A stretch of DNA of 64,000 nucleotides from Sulfitobacter sp. THAF37 (GTDB lineage: Bacteria > Pseudomonadota > Alphaproteobacteria > Rhodobacterales > Rhodobacteraceae), in contig NZ_CP045373.1 in assembly GCF_009363555.1 (NCBI RefSeq), forward strand, positions 124,001 to 188,000, read 5' to 3'. Numbering within the stretch: the first letter of the stretch is position 1; every line of letters begins with the position of its first letter. Position numbers and translations under genes: made by a program. A model generated the notes under the pieces. That model was not told the DNA's origin and ran no database searches. It was given only the letters and a program-made list of their open reading frames with translations. Positions 1 to 10,477 of this stretch are shown here, piece by piece.

Positions 1-247
1 CCGGTTCGGCGACGAGGTGAAATTCCTTGACCCCGTTGTTCATCCGGTGCGGCAGGGTCCACCCGTTCAGCGTGACCACAGGTGTGTAGTCCGGCCCTGA
101 CGACGGACGCGCCGTAATCGCCGTTGCCGCACTGTCCATCTGCGCGGCTTCGGGGAGGCCCATGTTCAGGGTTTGACCCCAGGCTTTTGAAGAGACCAGC
201 GTTGCACCTGCGGCGCCGGCTCCGAGTAATTGACGTCTGTTCAACAT
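1..247 (-). CDS. Multicopper oxidase CopA-type, N-terminal part
   Basis: Only the first 82 codons are in the window; the gene runs off the left edge. The start MLNRRQLLGAGAAG is a twin-arginine-type signal peptide, followed by a segment with the first cupredoxin pattern (TLNGWTLPHRMNNGVKEFHL). This fits periplasmic copper oxidases of the CopA/PcoA group, which oxidise Cu(I) and are exported folded by Tat. It lies 11 bp downstream of the TolC-like gene on the same strand, so it probably belongs to the same copper operon. The copper-binding histidine motifs expected further on cannot be seen here. Confidence 0.8.
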   Translation of the reverse strand, partial: MLNRRQLLGAGAAGATLVSSKAWGQTLNMGLPEAAQMDSAATAITARPSSGPDYTPVVTLNGWTLPHRMNNGVKEFHLVAEP

Positions 248-258
248 GTCAGTTCCTT

Positions 259-1722
259 TCAGTGTCCTGCGCCGCCACCGGCGGCAAGCGTTGCGCCTTC
301 TCCACCAGCACCACCGCCGCCTTCGCCGCCGCCATAGATCGCGGCGGTCAGATCGGCCTGTGCCATATAGAATTCGCGTTTTGCATTTGCCGCTTCCAGG
401 GATGCGCCAAGTTTCTCGCGCACGTCCGTCAGCAGCTCGAACGTGTTGGTGATCATGCCGTTGTAGGACAGCAAACCCTCTTCTTCGACGGTCGTGCGTA
501 GCGGCACCAGAACGTCGCGGTAGTGGCGCGCGATTTTGTATGCGGCATGATAGGAGGCTTCAGCACCCCGCGCTTCGGACCGGACGTTCACGGCCTTCTC
601 TGCGAGCACGTTGGCCGCTTGTAAGTAAGACAACTCCGCCTTGCGCATCCGGGCTTTGCCGGTGTCGTAGATCGGGATCGCGAACTCCACTTCCACCTGA
701 GGGGTGGTCACGGTTTCCGTTTCTCCGTCCTCAATTTCCCGCTCCGCCTCGAATCCGGCAATGAACTCAAGATCGCTGACAATGCGGGTCTGATCGGTCA
801 GGCCAAACGCCTTGGCCTGCGCTTCCAGGCCAAGTTTGGCAACACGCAGATCCACCCGGTTTCGGAGCGCCTTGGCCTCGATGTCGGTCACACGGCCGAC
901 AGAACGCGGCAGTGCAGGAAGGGCATCTGGCACATAGTAATCGACTTCGGTGCCCCAGAGACCCATCAACCTGGTCAAAGCCTCCTTGGACCGAGTGGCG
1001 TTCAATCGTGCCTGTGCAAGTTGCCCCGCCAGTTCGGCATTGAATGCCTGTTCGCGGGCCTGCCCAGCTTTGTTGAGTGCGCCGGTCTCGCCCAACCTCA
1101 TCGCCAGTTCAGAGCCGGCGTCAGAGGTCGCTTTCGCGCGCCGCAGATAACTCACTGCCTCGAAGGCGGCGACTGCATCGACCCATGCCTTTCGCGTCTG
1201 ATTTGCCAGTGCGAGTGTGTCGTTCACGGCATTGAGCTGAGCCTGCCGGAAGCTTGCATCAGCAATGGCCATACGCTGTTTACGCGTGGTGGCATCGAGG
1301 ACGTTCGACCGGATCAGCCCTTCGATCGCCCTGTAGGCACCGAGTTCAGGCGCACCGATTCCCAAGACACCAATTGAGACGATCGGGTTTTCCGGCGTCG
1401 ATTGCTGCCAAGCCTCAGCGGCCGAGAGGCCAACATTGGCGTAAGACGCTTGCAGACCCTTATTGTTCAGCAGCGCAACCTGAACCGCCGTATCGGCCGA
1501 GATCGTCTTCCGATGCACCATGCTGTGCACCTGTTTCTTGAGAGCTTCGTTTTCGGCCTGGGTTTCGGCGAAGGCCGTCCGTTTGCCGATGGCCGGTGTG
1601 ACCTGGCTGGAAATGTTGGCGAAGCCGGCTTTCGGTTCCGTGTAGATACCCGGTACTGCGGTAGCGCAGGCACCCAAAATTAGGGGAAAGCCAAGAACCA
1701 GCGGAATCTTAGATACCCGCAT
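259..1722 (-). CDS. TolC-family outer-membrane efflux lipoprotein
   Basis: A 487-aa protein of the outer-membrane efflux family (TolC/CusC type), the outer duct of metal or drug efflux systems. A signal peptide with lipobox LGAC near residue 18 makes it a lipoprotein. Long Ala/Gln/Glu-rich helices with paired repeat blocks follow, as in TolC alpha-barrels. The C-terminal tail is rich in glycine and unlike typical family members. The start chosen is the ATG at 1722, which overlaps the stop of the preceding small lipoprotein gene (TGATG), so translation is probably coupled. The neighbouring copper oxidase suggests metal efflux. No RND pump or membrane-fusion partner is visible in this window; it may lie beyond the left edge. 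Confidence 0.85.
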   Translation of the reverse strand: MRVSKIPLVLGFPLILGACATAVPGIYTEPKAGFANISSQVTPAIGKRTAFAETQAENEALKKQVHSMVHRKTISADTAVQVALLNNKGLQASYANVGLSAAEAWQQSTPENPIVSIGVLGIGAPELGAYRAIEGLIRSNVLDATTRKQRMAIADASFRQAQLNAVNDTLALANQTRKAWVDAVAAFEAVSYLRRAKATSDAGSELAMRLGETGALNKAGQAREQAFNAELAGQLAQARLNATRSKEALTRLMGLWGTEVDYYVPDALPALPRSVGRVTDIEAKALRNRVDLRVAKLGLEAQAKAFGLTDQTRIVSDLEFIAGFEAEREIEDGETETVTTPQVEVEFAIPIYDTGKARMRKAELSYLQAANVLAEKAVNVRSEARGAEASYHAAYKIARHYRDVLVPLRTTVEEEGLLSYNGMITNTFELLTDVREKLGASLEAANAKREFYMAQADLTAAIYGGGEGGGGAGGEGATLAAGGGAGH

Positions 1723-1943
1723 CAGTTGCCCTCCGTCTGCTCTTGATTGACGGAACGCCAATCACGGGGGCCTGTCGGACCACGATAGGTGTAGCCAGCC
1801 AATGGATCTTGATAGCTGATCGGAGACGAAACGGTCGCGTTGACGACAGCCTGTTGTGTCGCAACGGAGGGCAAAGGGGTAGGCTCATAGGCGCATGCGC
1901 CGAGCCCGAGGGCCGAAGCCCCCATAAGTAGATGAATTTTCAT
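1722..1943 (-). CDS. Small lipoprotein of unknown function
   Basis: A 73-aa protein with a lipoprotein signal (MKIHLLMGASALGLGAC, lipobox LGAC) and a short Pro/Tyr-rich mature part. The start is the ATG at 1943; an in-frame extension upstream has no lipoprotein signal. It directly precedes the TolC-like gene with a one-base stop/start overlap, so the two are probably co-translated. I do not recognise a domain. The context suggests an accessory envelope protein in copper handling, which is inference only. Confidence 0.7.
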   Translation of the reverse strand: MKIHLLMGASALGLGACAYEPTPLPSVATQQAVVNATVSSPISYQDPLAGYTYRGPTGPRDWRSVNQEQTEGN

Positions 1944-2016
1944 GAAGGTATCCTGATTGATGAACGATGTCTCACGCAGAGTCTGCGCAAGGCTCACACC
2001 CGGATTGGGCGCCGTT

Positions 2017-2457
2017 TCAGATCAGGAATCGAGGGGGCCGCAGAAACCCTGATGTTTCGACGGAATGCGTCTGACCGCTCAGGATCATATATTCTTTCGC
2101 AGCAATAGGATCCGGGAATACCAAGTCTGCGTCTGGAATGACGACAGAAATGCATATTCCGTTACAACACTGAGTTGATTGATGCTCTGTTTCACCCATG
2201 TCGGAGGATATGTCATCCACGTCAACTGTCGCCGGGTGTTTCATGTGGTCGGCGTGGATATCAGTTCCCTGACCAACTGTCGGTTCGCTGAGAAGGGAGC
2301 TGATCGATCCAGAATGCTGACCATCATGCATTCCCGAGGCCGCGTGTGCCGCAGAAGGTGGAGACAGAACCAGCGCCAACGCAAAAGCGAAGCAAGTGAG
2401 GACTCTCACCCATGTTGAAATGGCGACACGCATTCTCATGGATGGTAAATTGGACAT
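2017..2457 (-). CDS. Secreted His-rich protein of unknown function
   Basis: A 146-aa protein with an N-terminal signal peptide ending near AAHAA (about residue 40). The mature part is rich in His, Asp and Met (HDGQHSG, HADHMKH) and has a central CCNGIC motif, both suited to metal binding. It is the first gene of the leftward group that ends with the copper oxidase. There are several possible starts (residues 1, 7, 9) and no strong ribosome binding site. It may belong to the small periplasmic proteins of copper islands (DUF2946-like), but I could not confirm a family. Confidence 0.65.
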   Translation of the reverse strand: MSNLPSMRMRVAISTWVRVLTCFAFALALVLSPPSAAHAASGMHDGQHSGSISSLLSEPTVGQGTDIHADHMKHPATVDVDDISSDMGETEHQSTQCCNGICISVVIPDADLVFPDPIAAKEYMILSGQTHSVETSGFLRPPRFLI

Positions 2458-2480
2458 TTTGACAAATTAGTCAACGCTTA

Positions 2481-2510
2481 CAGCGCGGGAAGGTTTGGCA
2501 CATTCTAGCG
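2481..2510 (+). repeat. 30-bp motif shared with 6000-6029
   Basis: CAGCGCGGGAA followed by a GTT and a CTAG block is found here and again at 6000-6029 on the same strand, with about 20 of 30 positions shared. Here it lies just upstream of the leftward gene starting at 2457. At 6000 it lies just upstream of the rightward DUF305 gene. It could be an operator that works in both orientations; the binding protein is unknown. Confidence 0.4.
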
Positions 2511-2637
2511 AGGCAGGCGAATTCTCGCTGCAAGCGCTCAAAACTGTTGCGCAATAGGTACATAGCAACGTTCACCAGTCAGACAAAAGACGCGAAAATG
2601 GCAGGGAATATTTCAATAATGACCGGAAGTGCCGGGA

Positions 2638-2838
2638 CTAAGTCAGTCGCTCCGAGCCGTAGCCTGCATCGTGAATCGCTGCCTTCAGCGCGCTTTCATC
2701 CAATGCGCTATCTACCTCGACGGAACGCGCAGTCAGGTCACAGGTGACCGTCGCGTGTGGGTCTATCGTCACAATGGCCTTCTCTATCGACGCGGTGCAA
2801 TGTCCGCAGTTCATGTCCGGGACGCTGAACCTGATCAT
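2638..2838 (-). CDS. copZ: CopZ-like copper chaperone (HMA domain)
   Basis: A 66-aa single heavy-metal-associated domain with the metal motif MNCGHC near residues 9-14. Such proteins carry Cu(I) in the cytoplasm to the copper ATPase or to the regulator. The ATG at 2838 is preceded by AGGAGAT at good spacing; a GTG three bases upstream is less likely. Its promoter (2862-2892) is a CueR-type site, divergent from that of copA, so both respond to copper together. Confidence 0.9.
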   Translation of the reverse strand: MIRFSVPDMNCGHCTASIEKAIVTIDPHATVTCDLTARSVEVDSALDESALKAAIHDAGYGSERLT

Positions 2839-2861
2839 CACGATCTCCTTCTTACCGCTCC

Positions 2862-2892
2862 TATCTAGGGCGTTCCCCTATGGGAAGGTCAA
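2862..2892 (-). promoter_or_regulatory. CueR-type promoter/operator of the copZ-like gene
   Basis: On the minus strand: -35 TTGACC (2892-2887), a 19-bp spacer, -10 TAGATA (2867-2862). The spacer carries the dyad TTCC...GGAA. A 19-bp spacer with a dyad is the hallmark of promoters activated by MerR-family regulators. The predicted transcript start lies about 17 nt before the ATG at 2838. Confidence 0.8.
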
Positions 2893-2919
2893 TGCCCGAA
2901 AAATTCCTCGATGCACCTG

Positions 2920-2950
2920 TTGACCTTCCAGTGAATGGAACCCTTATGTG
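2920..2950 (+). promoter_or_regulatory. CueR-type promoter/operator of copA
   Basis: -35 TTGACC (2920-2925), 19-bp spacer with the imperfect dyad TTCCA...TGGAA, -10 TATGTG (2945-2950). The start codon of copA is 27 bp downstream of the -10 element, after the ribosome binding site AGGAG. It is divergent from the copZ-like promoter, only 27 bp away. Confidence 0.8.
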
Positions 2951-2977
2951 AGGCAGGATCAGAATCAGGAGATTTCC

Positions 2978-5485
<2,508 letters not shown>

Positions 5486-5504
5486 AAACAAGGAGAAGAC
5501 GATC

Positions 5505-5924
5505 ATGAATATCGGAGACGTGGCCGACCTGTCCGGCCTTCCTGCGAAGACCATCCGCTACTACGAGGACATCGGGCTGGTCGAGCCGCTGCGCAGCGCG
5601 AACGGTTATCGCAGCTTTCGGCAGAGCGACGTCCACAAGCTGGCGTTTCTTGGGCGAGCGCGTGCGCTTGGCTTCACCATCGAGGACTGCCGGAGCCTGC
5701 TGAAACTCTATGCCGATACCGACCGCGCCAGCGCGGAGGTCAAGCAGATCGCCGAGGAACACCTCGACCGGATCGACCGGAAAATCGCAGAACTGACCGA
5801 GATGCGCGCGACGTTGTCGCACCTTGTCGATGCCTGCGCTGGCGATCACAGGCCTGATTGCCCGATTCTCGCAGATCTGGCGATGGAAGAGGGTAAGACC
5901 CGGACCGCAAGGGCAGCGGATTAA
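5505..5924 (+). CDS. cueR: Cu(I)-responsive MerR-family regulator CueR
   Basis: A 139-aa MerR-type activator: an N-terminal winged helix (MNIGDVADLSGL...KTIRYYEDIGL), a long dimerisation helix, and the metal loop CAGDHRPDC near residues 111-119, matching the CueR two-cysteine Cu(I) site. A good ribosome binding site (AAGGAG) precedes the ATG. It is co-transcribed with copA. It is the obvious regulator of the four 19-bp-spacer promoters of the TTGACC/TTCC type in this window. Confidence 0.95.
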   Translation: MNIGDVADLSGLPAKTIRYYEDIGLVEPLRSANGYRSFRQSDVHKLAFLGRARALGFTIEDCRSLLKLYADTDRASAEVKQIAEEHLDRIDRKIAELTEMRATLSHLVDACAGDHRPDCPILADLAMEEGKTRTARAAD

Positions 5925-5999
5925 GCGGGCTTCGATCTGTCCCCCAGCGGGCCGCGCCACCCATAAGGTGCGACTGGCTGCAGCTATTTCGGAACATTC

Positions 6000-6029
6000 C
6001 AGCGCGGGAAAGTTGTTCCACCTCTAGAC
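6000..6029 (+). repeat. 30-bp motif shared with 2481-2510
   Basis: Second copy of the CAGCGCGGGAA...GTT...CTAG motif, 28 bp upstream of the DUF305 gene start. The surrounding sequence adds an inverted repeat GGAACA (5991-5996) / TGTTCC (6014-6019). It probably contains the promoter or an operator of the DUF305 gene, but no standard -35 is evident. Confidence 0.4.
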
Positions 6030-6056
6030 TTCACGATTTCGAGAGAGGACAACTTC

Positions 6057-6929
6057 ATGTCATATGGCCGCTTTTTCGCGATGATCGCCACATCTACCGT
6101 CGTCATGTTCGGTCTGATGTATCTCAATACCTACCTCTGGACGCATGTGTTTTGGTCGGAAACGCGGGCCTACATGGCTCTCCTGATGGGTGCCACCATG
6201 GCGATCATCATGCTGGGCTTCATGCTGTCGATGTATTCCAGCAAGATGGCTAACGCCGCCATCTTCATCGGTGCCGCTGTGGTCTTTGCCGCCTCCCTTT
6301 GGCTGGTCCGCAGCCAGGTGACGGTGGGCGACACCAGCTACATGCGGGCAATGATCCCGCACCACTCGATCGCGATCATGACCTCCAGCCGCGCCGATAT
6401 CTCGGACCCGCGCGTGCGCAAGCTGGCGGATGAGATCATCTATGCGCAGGACAAGGAAATCGCCGAGATGCGTTATCTGGTGAACGATATCGACGCCAAC
6501 GGTGACAGTCCGGCACAGTCAGAAAGCGGACCGGCGCAGATCGTGAGCCTCGACGAGGCGCTATCAACCCCGGAAGTCGGCATTCTCGACCTCGAATTTC
6601 TTACTTCGGAGGACATTGCTCAGATGTTTCCCGGCGGCGCCGCGTGCACGTTCACTTACACCACCACAAGCAGGCCTGCGCTGGCGGTGGGCCGCATCGA
6701 CGGTGGGAGTGTAGCTCTCGCCAAGATCAGCGGCGATCTGGTGCGGCTGGAGGCTGGCGACGCCGGAAGCACTTGGGGCACGGAGGGCATGACAGTGGCG
6801 TTGAGCGCGCCGAGCGGAACCGGCACATTGGACGCAAATAGTGGCGAAATGCAGGACGCCGATCTCGTTCTCGAACTTGGGTCCGGTCTGCGTGCAGGGT
6901 ATCGCGGATATTACGGTTGCGGTGCCTGA
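6057..6929 (+). CDS. DUF305 membrane protein with extra C-terminal domain
   Basis: A 290-aa protein. Three or four transmembrane helices occupy residues 1-85. A DUF305 segment follows (MIPHHSIAIMTS near 99-110, then a helix with KLADEI and EIAEM), a His/Met-rich four-helix type often found next to copper genes. Residues about 165-290 form a separate domain with FPGGAACTFTYTT and a closing YYGCGA, probably extracytoplasmic. The ATG is preceded by GAGAGGA. The role is probably periplasmic copper binding or sensing. Fusion of the two parts is less usual than a stand-alone DUF305 protein. Confidence 0.8.
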   Translation: MSYGRFFAMIATSTVVMFGLMYLNTYLWTHVFWSETRAYMALLMGATMAIIMLGFMLSMYSSKMANAAIFIGAAVVFAASLWLVRSQVTVGDTSYMRAMIPHHSIAIMTSSRADISDPRVRKLADEIIYAQDKEIAEMRYLVNDIDANGDSPAQSESGPAQIVSLDEALSTPEVGILDLEFLTSEDIAQMFPGGAACTFTYTTTSRPALAVGRIDGGSVALAKISGDLVRLEAGDAGSTWGTEGMTVALSAPSGTGTLDANSGEMQDADLVLELGSGLRAGYRGYYGCGA

Positions 6930-6951
6930 ACCAGAAACTGGAGGAAACACC

Positions 6952-7716
6952 ATGCCGAAAGACGCATCGAAATCAGCCCAACTCTACCGGATGGTCATGC
7001 AGGATCATCTTTGCCCTTATGGTCTCAAGTCCAAAGACCTGCTCGAACGGGAAGGGTACGAGGTCGAGGATCATCACCTGACGACACGTGAGGAAGCCGA
7101 TGCCTTCATGGAAAAGCACGGGGTCGAGACCACGCCGCAGACCTGGATCGGCGACAAGCGGATTGGCGGCTACGACGATCTGCGGGTCCATTTCGGCCTC
7201 GACGCGCCGGAAAGTGAGCGCTCGGACACCTCCTATCAGCCGGTGATCGCGATCTTTGCCGTCGCGTTTCTGATGGCGCTCGGCCTGTCATGGTACAGCT
7301 TTGGAACCATCCTCAGCCTGCGCGCGCTGGAATGGTTCGTCTCGATCTCGATGTGCTTGCTTGCAGTGCAGAAGCTTCAGGATGTCGAGAGCTTTTCGAC
7401 CATGTTCCTGAATTACGACCTGCTGGCGCGCCGCTGGGTGCGCTACGGCTATCTCTATCCCTTCGGAGAGGCCTTCGCCGGTATCCTCATGGTCGCCGGG
7501 GCGCTCACCTGGCTGTCGGCACCCGTGGCCTTGTTCATCGGCACCGTCGGCGCGGTTTCGGTCTTCAAGGCCGTGTACATCGACAAGCGCGAGTTGAAAT
7601 GCGCCTGCGTCGGGGGAGACAGCAACGTGCCACTAGGGTTCGTCTCGCTCACCGAGAACCTGATGATGATGGTCATGGGTATCTGGATGCCGATCCGGGT
7701 CTACCTGATCGGTTGA
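6952..7716 (+). CDS. Glutaredoxin-MauE-like membrane fusion protein
   Basis: A 254-aa protein. Residues 1-80 look like a glutaredoxin (HLCPYGLKSKDLLEREGYEV, then TTPQTWIGDKRIGGYDDL), with a single-Cys CPYG active site in place of CPYC. Residues 90-254 hold four transmembrane helices like MauE/DoxX redox-associated membrane proteins, with a further Cys pair (KCACVGG). The ATG at 6952 follows GGAGG. It lies 22 bp after the DUF305 gene. It probably passes thiol electrons across the inner membrane or moves copper by thiol exchange; the exact role is inferred. Confidence 0.8.
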   Translation: MPKDASKSAQLYRMVMQDHLCPYGLKSKDLLEREGYEVEDHHLTTREEADAFMEKHGVETTPQTWIGDKRIGGYDDLRVHFGLDAPESERSDTSYQPVIAIFAVAFLMALGLSWYSFGTILSLRALEWFVSISMCLLAVQKLQDVESFSTMFLNYDLLARRWVRYGYLYPFGEAFAGILMVAGALTWLSAPVALFIGTVGAVSVFKAVYIDKRELKCACVGGDSNVPLGFVSLTENLMMMVMGIWMPIRVYLIG

Positions 7717-7721
7717 CGGCC

Positions 7722-7760
7722 CCGCGACCTCTACAGAGGCGCGGCGTGTACGACCTTTTT
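7722..7760. terminator. Probable bidirectional terminator
   Basis: The inverted repeat CCGCG-A-CCTCT / AGAGG-CGCGG (7722-7744) is followed by a run of five T (7756-7760). It lies between convergent genes ending at 7716 and 7820, where a terminator is expected. Confidence 0.6.
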
Positions 7761-7819
7761 GACTGGTGGAGATGATCCCCACTTACCAGCCATCGCGCCA
7801 AGAGCTGGTTCGAAGTTCG

Positions 7820-8560
7820 TCAGCCGATTGTCGCGAGAAAGGGAAACGTCCCCAGCAGCCAATATGCAAACCGTGACAGTTGCCCGGTCATGATGGCAAA
7901 TCCCATGATGATCATGGCAACACCCGCGCCCTTGTAGAGCCAGCGACCGGCCTTGCCGATCTGCCTTACCCGCGCGGCGATGGCGTCGGTGAACAGCGCA
8001 GCCAGCAGGAAAGGCACCCCCAGACCAGCGGAATAGATCGACAGCAGCCAGATGCCGTCCGACATGCCGCCGGAGGTCGAACTGAGTGTCAGGATCGCGC
8101 CGAGGATCGGTCCGATGCAAGGTGTCCAGCCAAAGGCGAAGGCCAGTCCCAGCACGTAGGCCCCAAACGGGCGACCGCCGGGAATGTCGAGATTGAAACG
8201 GGTATCGCGCGAGAACGCATCCAGACGAAAGATACCCACCATGAACAGTCCGAACAGAATGATGATCCCGCCACCGAAATAATTCAGCTCGGTGCGCCAT
8301 GTCAGCAGCAGCGACCCGAGCGCGCTGGCCCCGGCCCCGAGGGCGACGAAGACCGTCGAAAAGCCCAGCACGAAGCAGGCACTCAATCCGAGCGCCCCGG
8401 CACGTGCCCGCAGACCAACCGACCGCGTCGTACGCAGGTCCGGCTGCCCCGCAATGTACGAAACGTAGCCGGGCACCAGTGGCAGTACACAAGGCGACAG
8501 GAACGAAATGGCCCCCGCAAGGAAGGCCGCGAAAATGCCGATGCCGGAAATATCCATCAT
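7820..8560 (-). CDS. ccdA: CcdA-family thiol-electron membrane transporter
   Basis: A 246-aa polytopic membrane protein with the two hallmark motifs of CcdA/DsbD-beta: SFLSPCVLPLVPGY near residue 24 and FGWTPCIGPILG near 147. The two cysteines carry reducing equivalents from cytoplasmic thioredoxin to periplasmic thiol proteins. It overlaps the preceding gene by ATGA. The two TlpA/CcmG-like thioredoxins further upstream in the same direction are likely recipients, so the cluster links thiol reduction to copper-protein assembly. Confidence 0.93.
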   Translation of the reverse strand: MMDISGIGIFAAFLAGAISFLSPCVLPLVPGYVSYIAGQPDLRTTRSVGLRARAGALGLSACFVLGFSTVFVALGAGASALGSLLLTWRTELNYFGGGIIILFGLFMVGIFRLDAFSRDTRFNLDIPGGRPFGAYVLGLAFAFGWTPCIGPILGAILTLSSTSGGMSDGIWLLSIYSAGLGVPFLLAALFTDAIAARVRQIGKAGRWLYKGAGVAMIIMGFAIMTGQLSRFAYWLLGTFPFLATIG

Positions 8561-9048
8561 GTTTCTCGCTTAGTGTTGAAGGACCACACGGCCCACCAGA
8601 ACGCGACCAGCGGGACCACGATCCATTGCAAAACAGGTGACAGGCCCGCATCGAGGACCGGAATGATCGGCATCAGGTCCGAATAGGCCCAGGCCGCGCG
8701 GATCACGATGTTGAGCCATTCGCTGAACAGCGTGTATCCCAGTCCAAACACCACCGTCAGGACGGTCACAGACCGCCGCGTTGAGGCGACCAGGGGCCAG
8801 CCCCGGCCCGACAGCATGAGGGCAAGCATCAGCGCGCTCATGGCGATCAGGATATCACCACCCGTGCAATGGACGGCTGCGAAGACAATCTCACCCCAGG
8901 TGCCCTCGTTCCATATCGTGTAGAGCGGCATATGCGCGAACTCCCAGATCAGATTGGCCGGGATGATCACCGAAAAATACCGACGCAGAGCTGTCAGGGA
9001 AATTCCGTCTGTCGAGGACAGCCTGACGCCAGTCGCAAAGACACTCAT
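8557..9048 (-). CDS. Inner-membrane protein of unknown function
   Basis: A 163-aa protein with about four transmembrane helices and conserved-looking polar residues inside them (NLIWEFAHMPLY, HCTGGD, SEW). Start and stop both overlap neighbours by ATGA, so it is translationally coupled between the SCO protein and CcdA. I do not recognise the family. The tight coupling suggests a function in the same metal or thiol pathway. Confidence 0.75.
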   Translation of the reverse strand: MSVFATGVRLSSTDGISLTALRRYFSVIIPANLIWEFAHMPLYTIWNEGTWGEIVFAAVHCTGGDILIAMSALMLALMLSGRGWPLVASTRRSVTVLTVVFGLGYTLFSEWLNIVIRAAWAYSDLMPIIPVLDAGLSPVLQWIVVPLVAFWWAVWSFNTKRET

Positions 9049-9740
9049 TGAGACACACCTGTCAGCCGGTCCCACCAGCTGGGCTCCCGGCGTCGATGCT
9101 GTGCGTTGTTGATCAACTCGCTGACATAGAGGATGAGGTTCACGTTCTTGAATTCCATGCCATGAAATTTTGCAGCGAACCGCCCGCCGATATCCACGAC
9201 ATGGGTGACCGCTCCGTGCATCATCATGTCGCTGTCGGCGGTCATCGTGAACTCCAGCCCATAGTCCCGCGCCAGAACGCGCGTTGCGTCATCAGATTGA
9301 TCAGGCTGCTTGGTCAAAATGACCCAGTTGCTCGGATCGAGTCCATGCCGATCCACGTAATCGCGCAGCACGTCCGGCGTGTTATTCACCGGATCGGTGG
9401 TGATCGAGATGAACTGCACAAGCTCCTTCATCGGCCCGTCGTTGATCGAAGTCTGTATGGCCGCGATCTTTTCGGAGTGGAGCGGGCAGATATCCGGGCA
9501 ATTGGCGTAGATGAAGTGCAGGATGATCACCTTGTCGCTGAAATCCGACAGGCGCACAGGATTCCCCTCGGGATCCTGCAATTCGAAACTCGGAGCCTGC
9601 GCTGCATCGATGGCCTGGAAGTAGGGCTCCATCTCGAACATGCGCGCATCCAGGTTTTCCCCCGGATGATTGGCGAAGGCCGGAGACAAAATCGTGGCCG
9701 CGAGTATCGCCAAAGCGGCGCGCCGTGTCAGTGCTGTCAA
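9045..9740 (-). CDS. SCO/SenC-family copper chaperone
   Basis: A 231-aa periplasmic thioredoxin-fold protein with an N-terminal signal (TRRAALAILAATILSPAFA), the copper site CPDIC (about C81 and C85) and the distal His in HGAVTH (about 172). SCO proteins deliver copper to cytochrome oxidase or act as thiol reductases. The start is a TTG at 9740 with AAGGAT upstream. It is the first gene of a three-gene coupled set with the membrane protein and CcdA. Confidence 0.92.
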   Translation of the reverse strand: MTALTRRAALAILAATILSPAFANHPGENLDARMFEMEPYFQAIDAAQAPSFELQDPEGNPVRLSDFSDKVIILHFIYANCPDICPLHSEKIAAIQTSINDGPMKELVQFISITTDPVNNTPDVLRDYVDRHGLDPSNWVILTKQPDQSDDATRVLARDYGLEFTMTADSDMMMHGAVTHVVDIGGRFAAKFHGMEFKNVNLILYVSELINNAQHRRREPSWWDRLTGVSQ

Positions 9741-9800
9741 TTCTTGTATCCTTACAATAAATGCCTGCCGATCCGTTGACCGACAGACATTTGGGCAAAT

Positions 9801-10073
9801 CTAGCCGTCAGACTTTTCCGACGGCATCATGCCGCCGTCCATATTCTCGGTCATGGACGCCATCATCTCGGTGCAGGCTTCCATCATGGGTTTCATTTCG
9901 GCCATCATCTTCATCATGCCCATCATGTCGCCGTCCATCATGCCGCCTTGCATGGCCCCCTCATTCTGCATCATTTCGCCCGTTTCCGGCGTGGTCTGTT
10001 CTTGGGCGCTGACGGCAAATGCACTTGCGGTAAGGGCCGTCGCAACGACGAAAGTTGTAAGTGTTTTTCTCAT
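9801..10073 (-). CDS. Met-rich periplasmic copper-binding-like protein
   Basis: A 90-aa protein with a clear signal peptide (cleavage near AVSAQ). About 20 methionines lie in the mature part, in clusters such as MMDGDMMGMMKMM, and there is one Cys. Met clusters bind Cu(I) in periplasmic copper-resistance proteins, so a metal buffer role is likely. No named family was recognised; the low complexity makes homology judgement weak. Confidence 0.75.
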   Translation of the reverse strand: MRKTLTTFVVATALTASAFAVSAQEQTTPETGEMMQNEGAMQGGMMDGDMMGMMKMMAEMKPMMEACTEMMASMTENMDGGMMPSEKSDG

Positions 10074-10113
10074 GGTTTTCTCCTTGGGTTGATCGTGTGG
10101 TTATCGAAAGAAC

Positions 10114-10395
10114 TCAGTCGGGAGACGCCCCGTCCGGCGAGTTGGAGCATCCCTTTCCAGACCCGCCCTTCATGCACAGACCCAGGCCGCACATCGCGGC
10201 ACAGGGGGCCAGCGAGACCAGAACAGGCGCGAGCCCGATCGCGGTGAGCCATCCCCAGTTCAGGGCCATGCCGCCCCCCATCACGGTTGCCGCACCGACG
10301 AACAGCAATCGTCTGCGCGTCAACCACCGGGGCCAATTTCCTGCGTTTTCGATGTTGGCGGCACCCGCAATGTTGGAAGGTGATATTTCGGTCAT
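10114..10395 (-). CDS. Small membrane protein with Cys-rich tail
   Basis: A 93-aa protein with two hydrophobic segments (about 30-45 and 48-66) and a Cys-rich end (PCAAMCGLGLCMKGGSGKGC). Its promoter at 10420-10450 is a near-perfect CueR site, so it is predicted to be copper-induced. The 5' leader would be only about 18 nt. It could bind or move Cu(I) at the membrane. I do not recognise a family. Confidence 0.8.
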   Translation of the reverse strand: MTEISPSNIAGAANIENAGNWPRWLTRRRLLFVGAATVMGGGMALNWGWLTAIGLAPVLVSLAPCAAMCGLGLCMKGGSGKGCSNSPDGASPD

Positions 10396-10419
10396 CCGGA
10401 AAGTCCTTTCGATGATTAA

Positions 10420-10450
10420 AAGCTAGTCATTCCAGTAACTGGAAGGTCAA
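10420..10450 (-). promoter_or_regulatory. CueR-type promoter/operator
   Basis: Minus strand: -35 TTGACC (10450-10445), 19-bp spacer, -10 TAGCTT (10425-10420). The spacer holds the perfect dyad TTCCAGT-T-ACTGGAA. It drives the Cys-rich membrane protein gene and perhaps the Met-rich gene downstream. Confidence 0.85.
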
Positions 10451-10477
10451 GGGTGAGCAGTGGACTTTTGCTGGGAT

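Noticed and set aside
7731..8651. A 306-codon frame overlapping the CcdA gene on the same strand
   Set aside because: It is the shifted frame of ccdA; the ccdA frame has the family motifs and the ATGA coupling.
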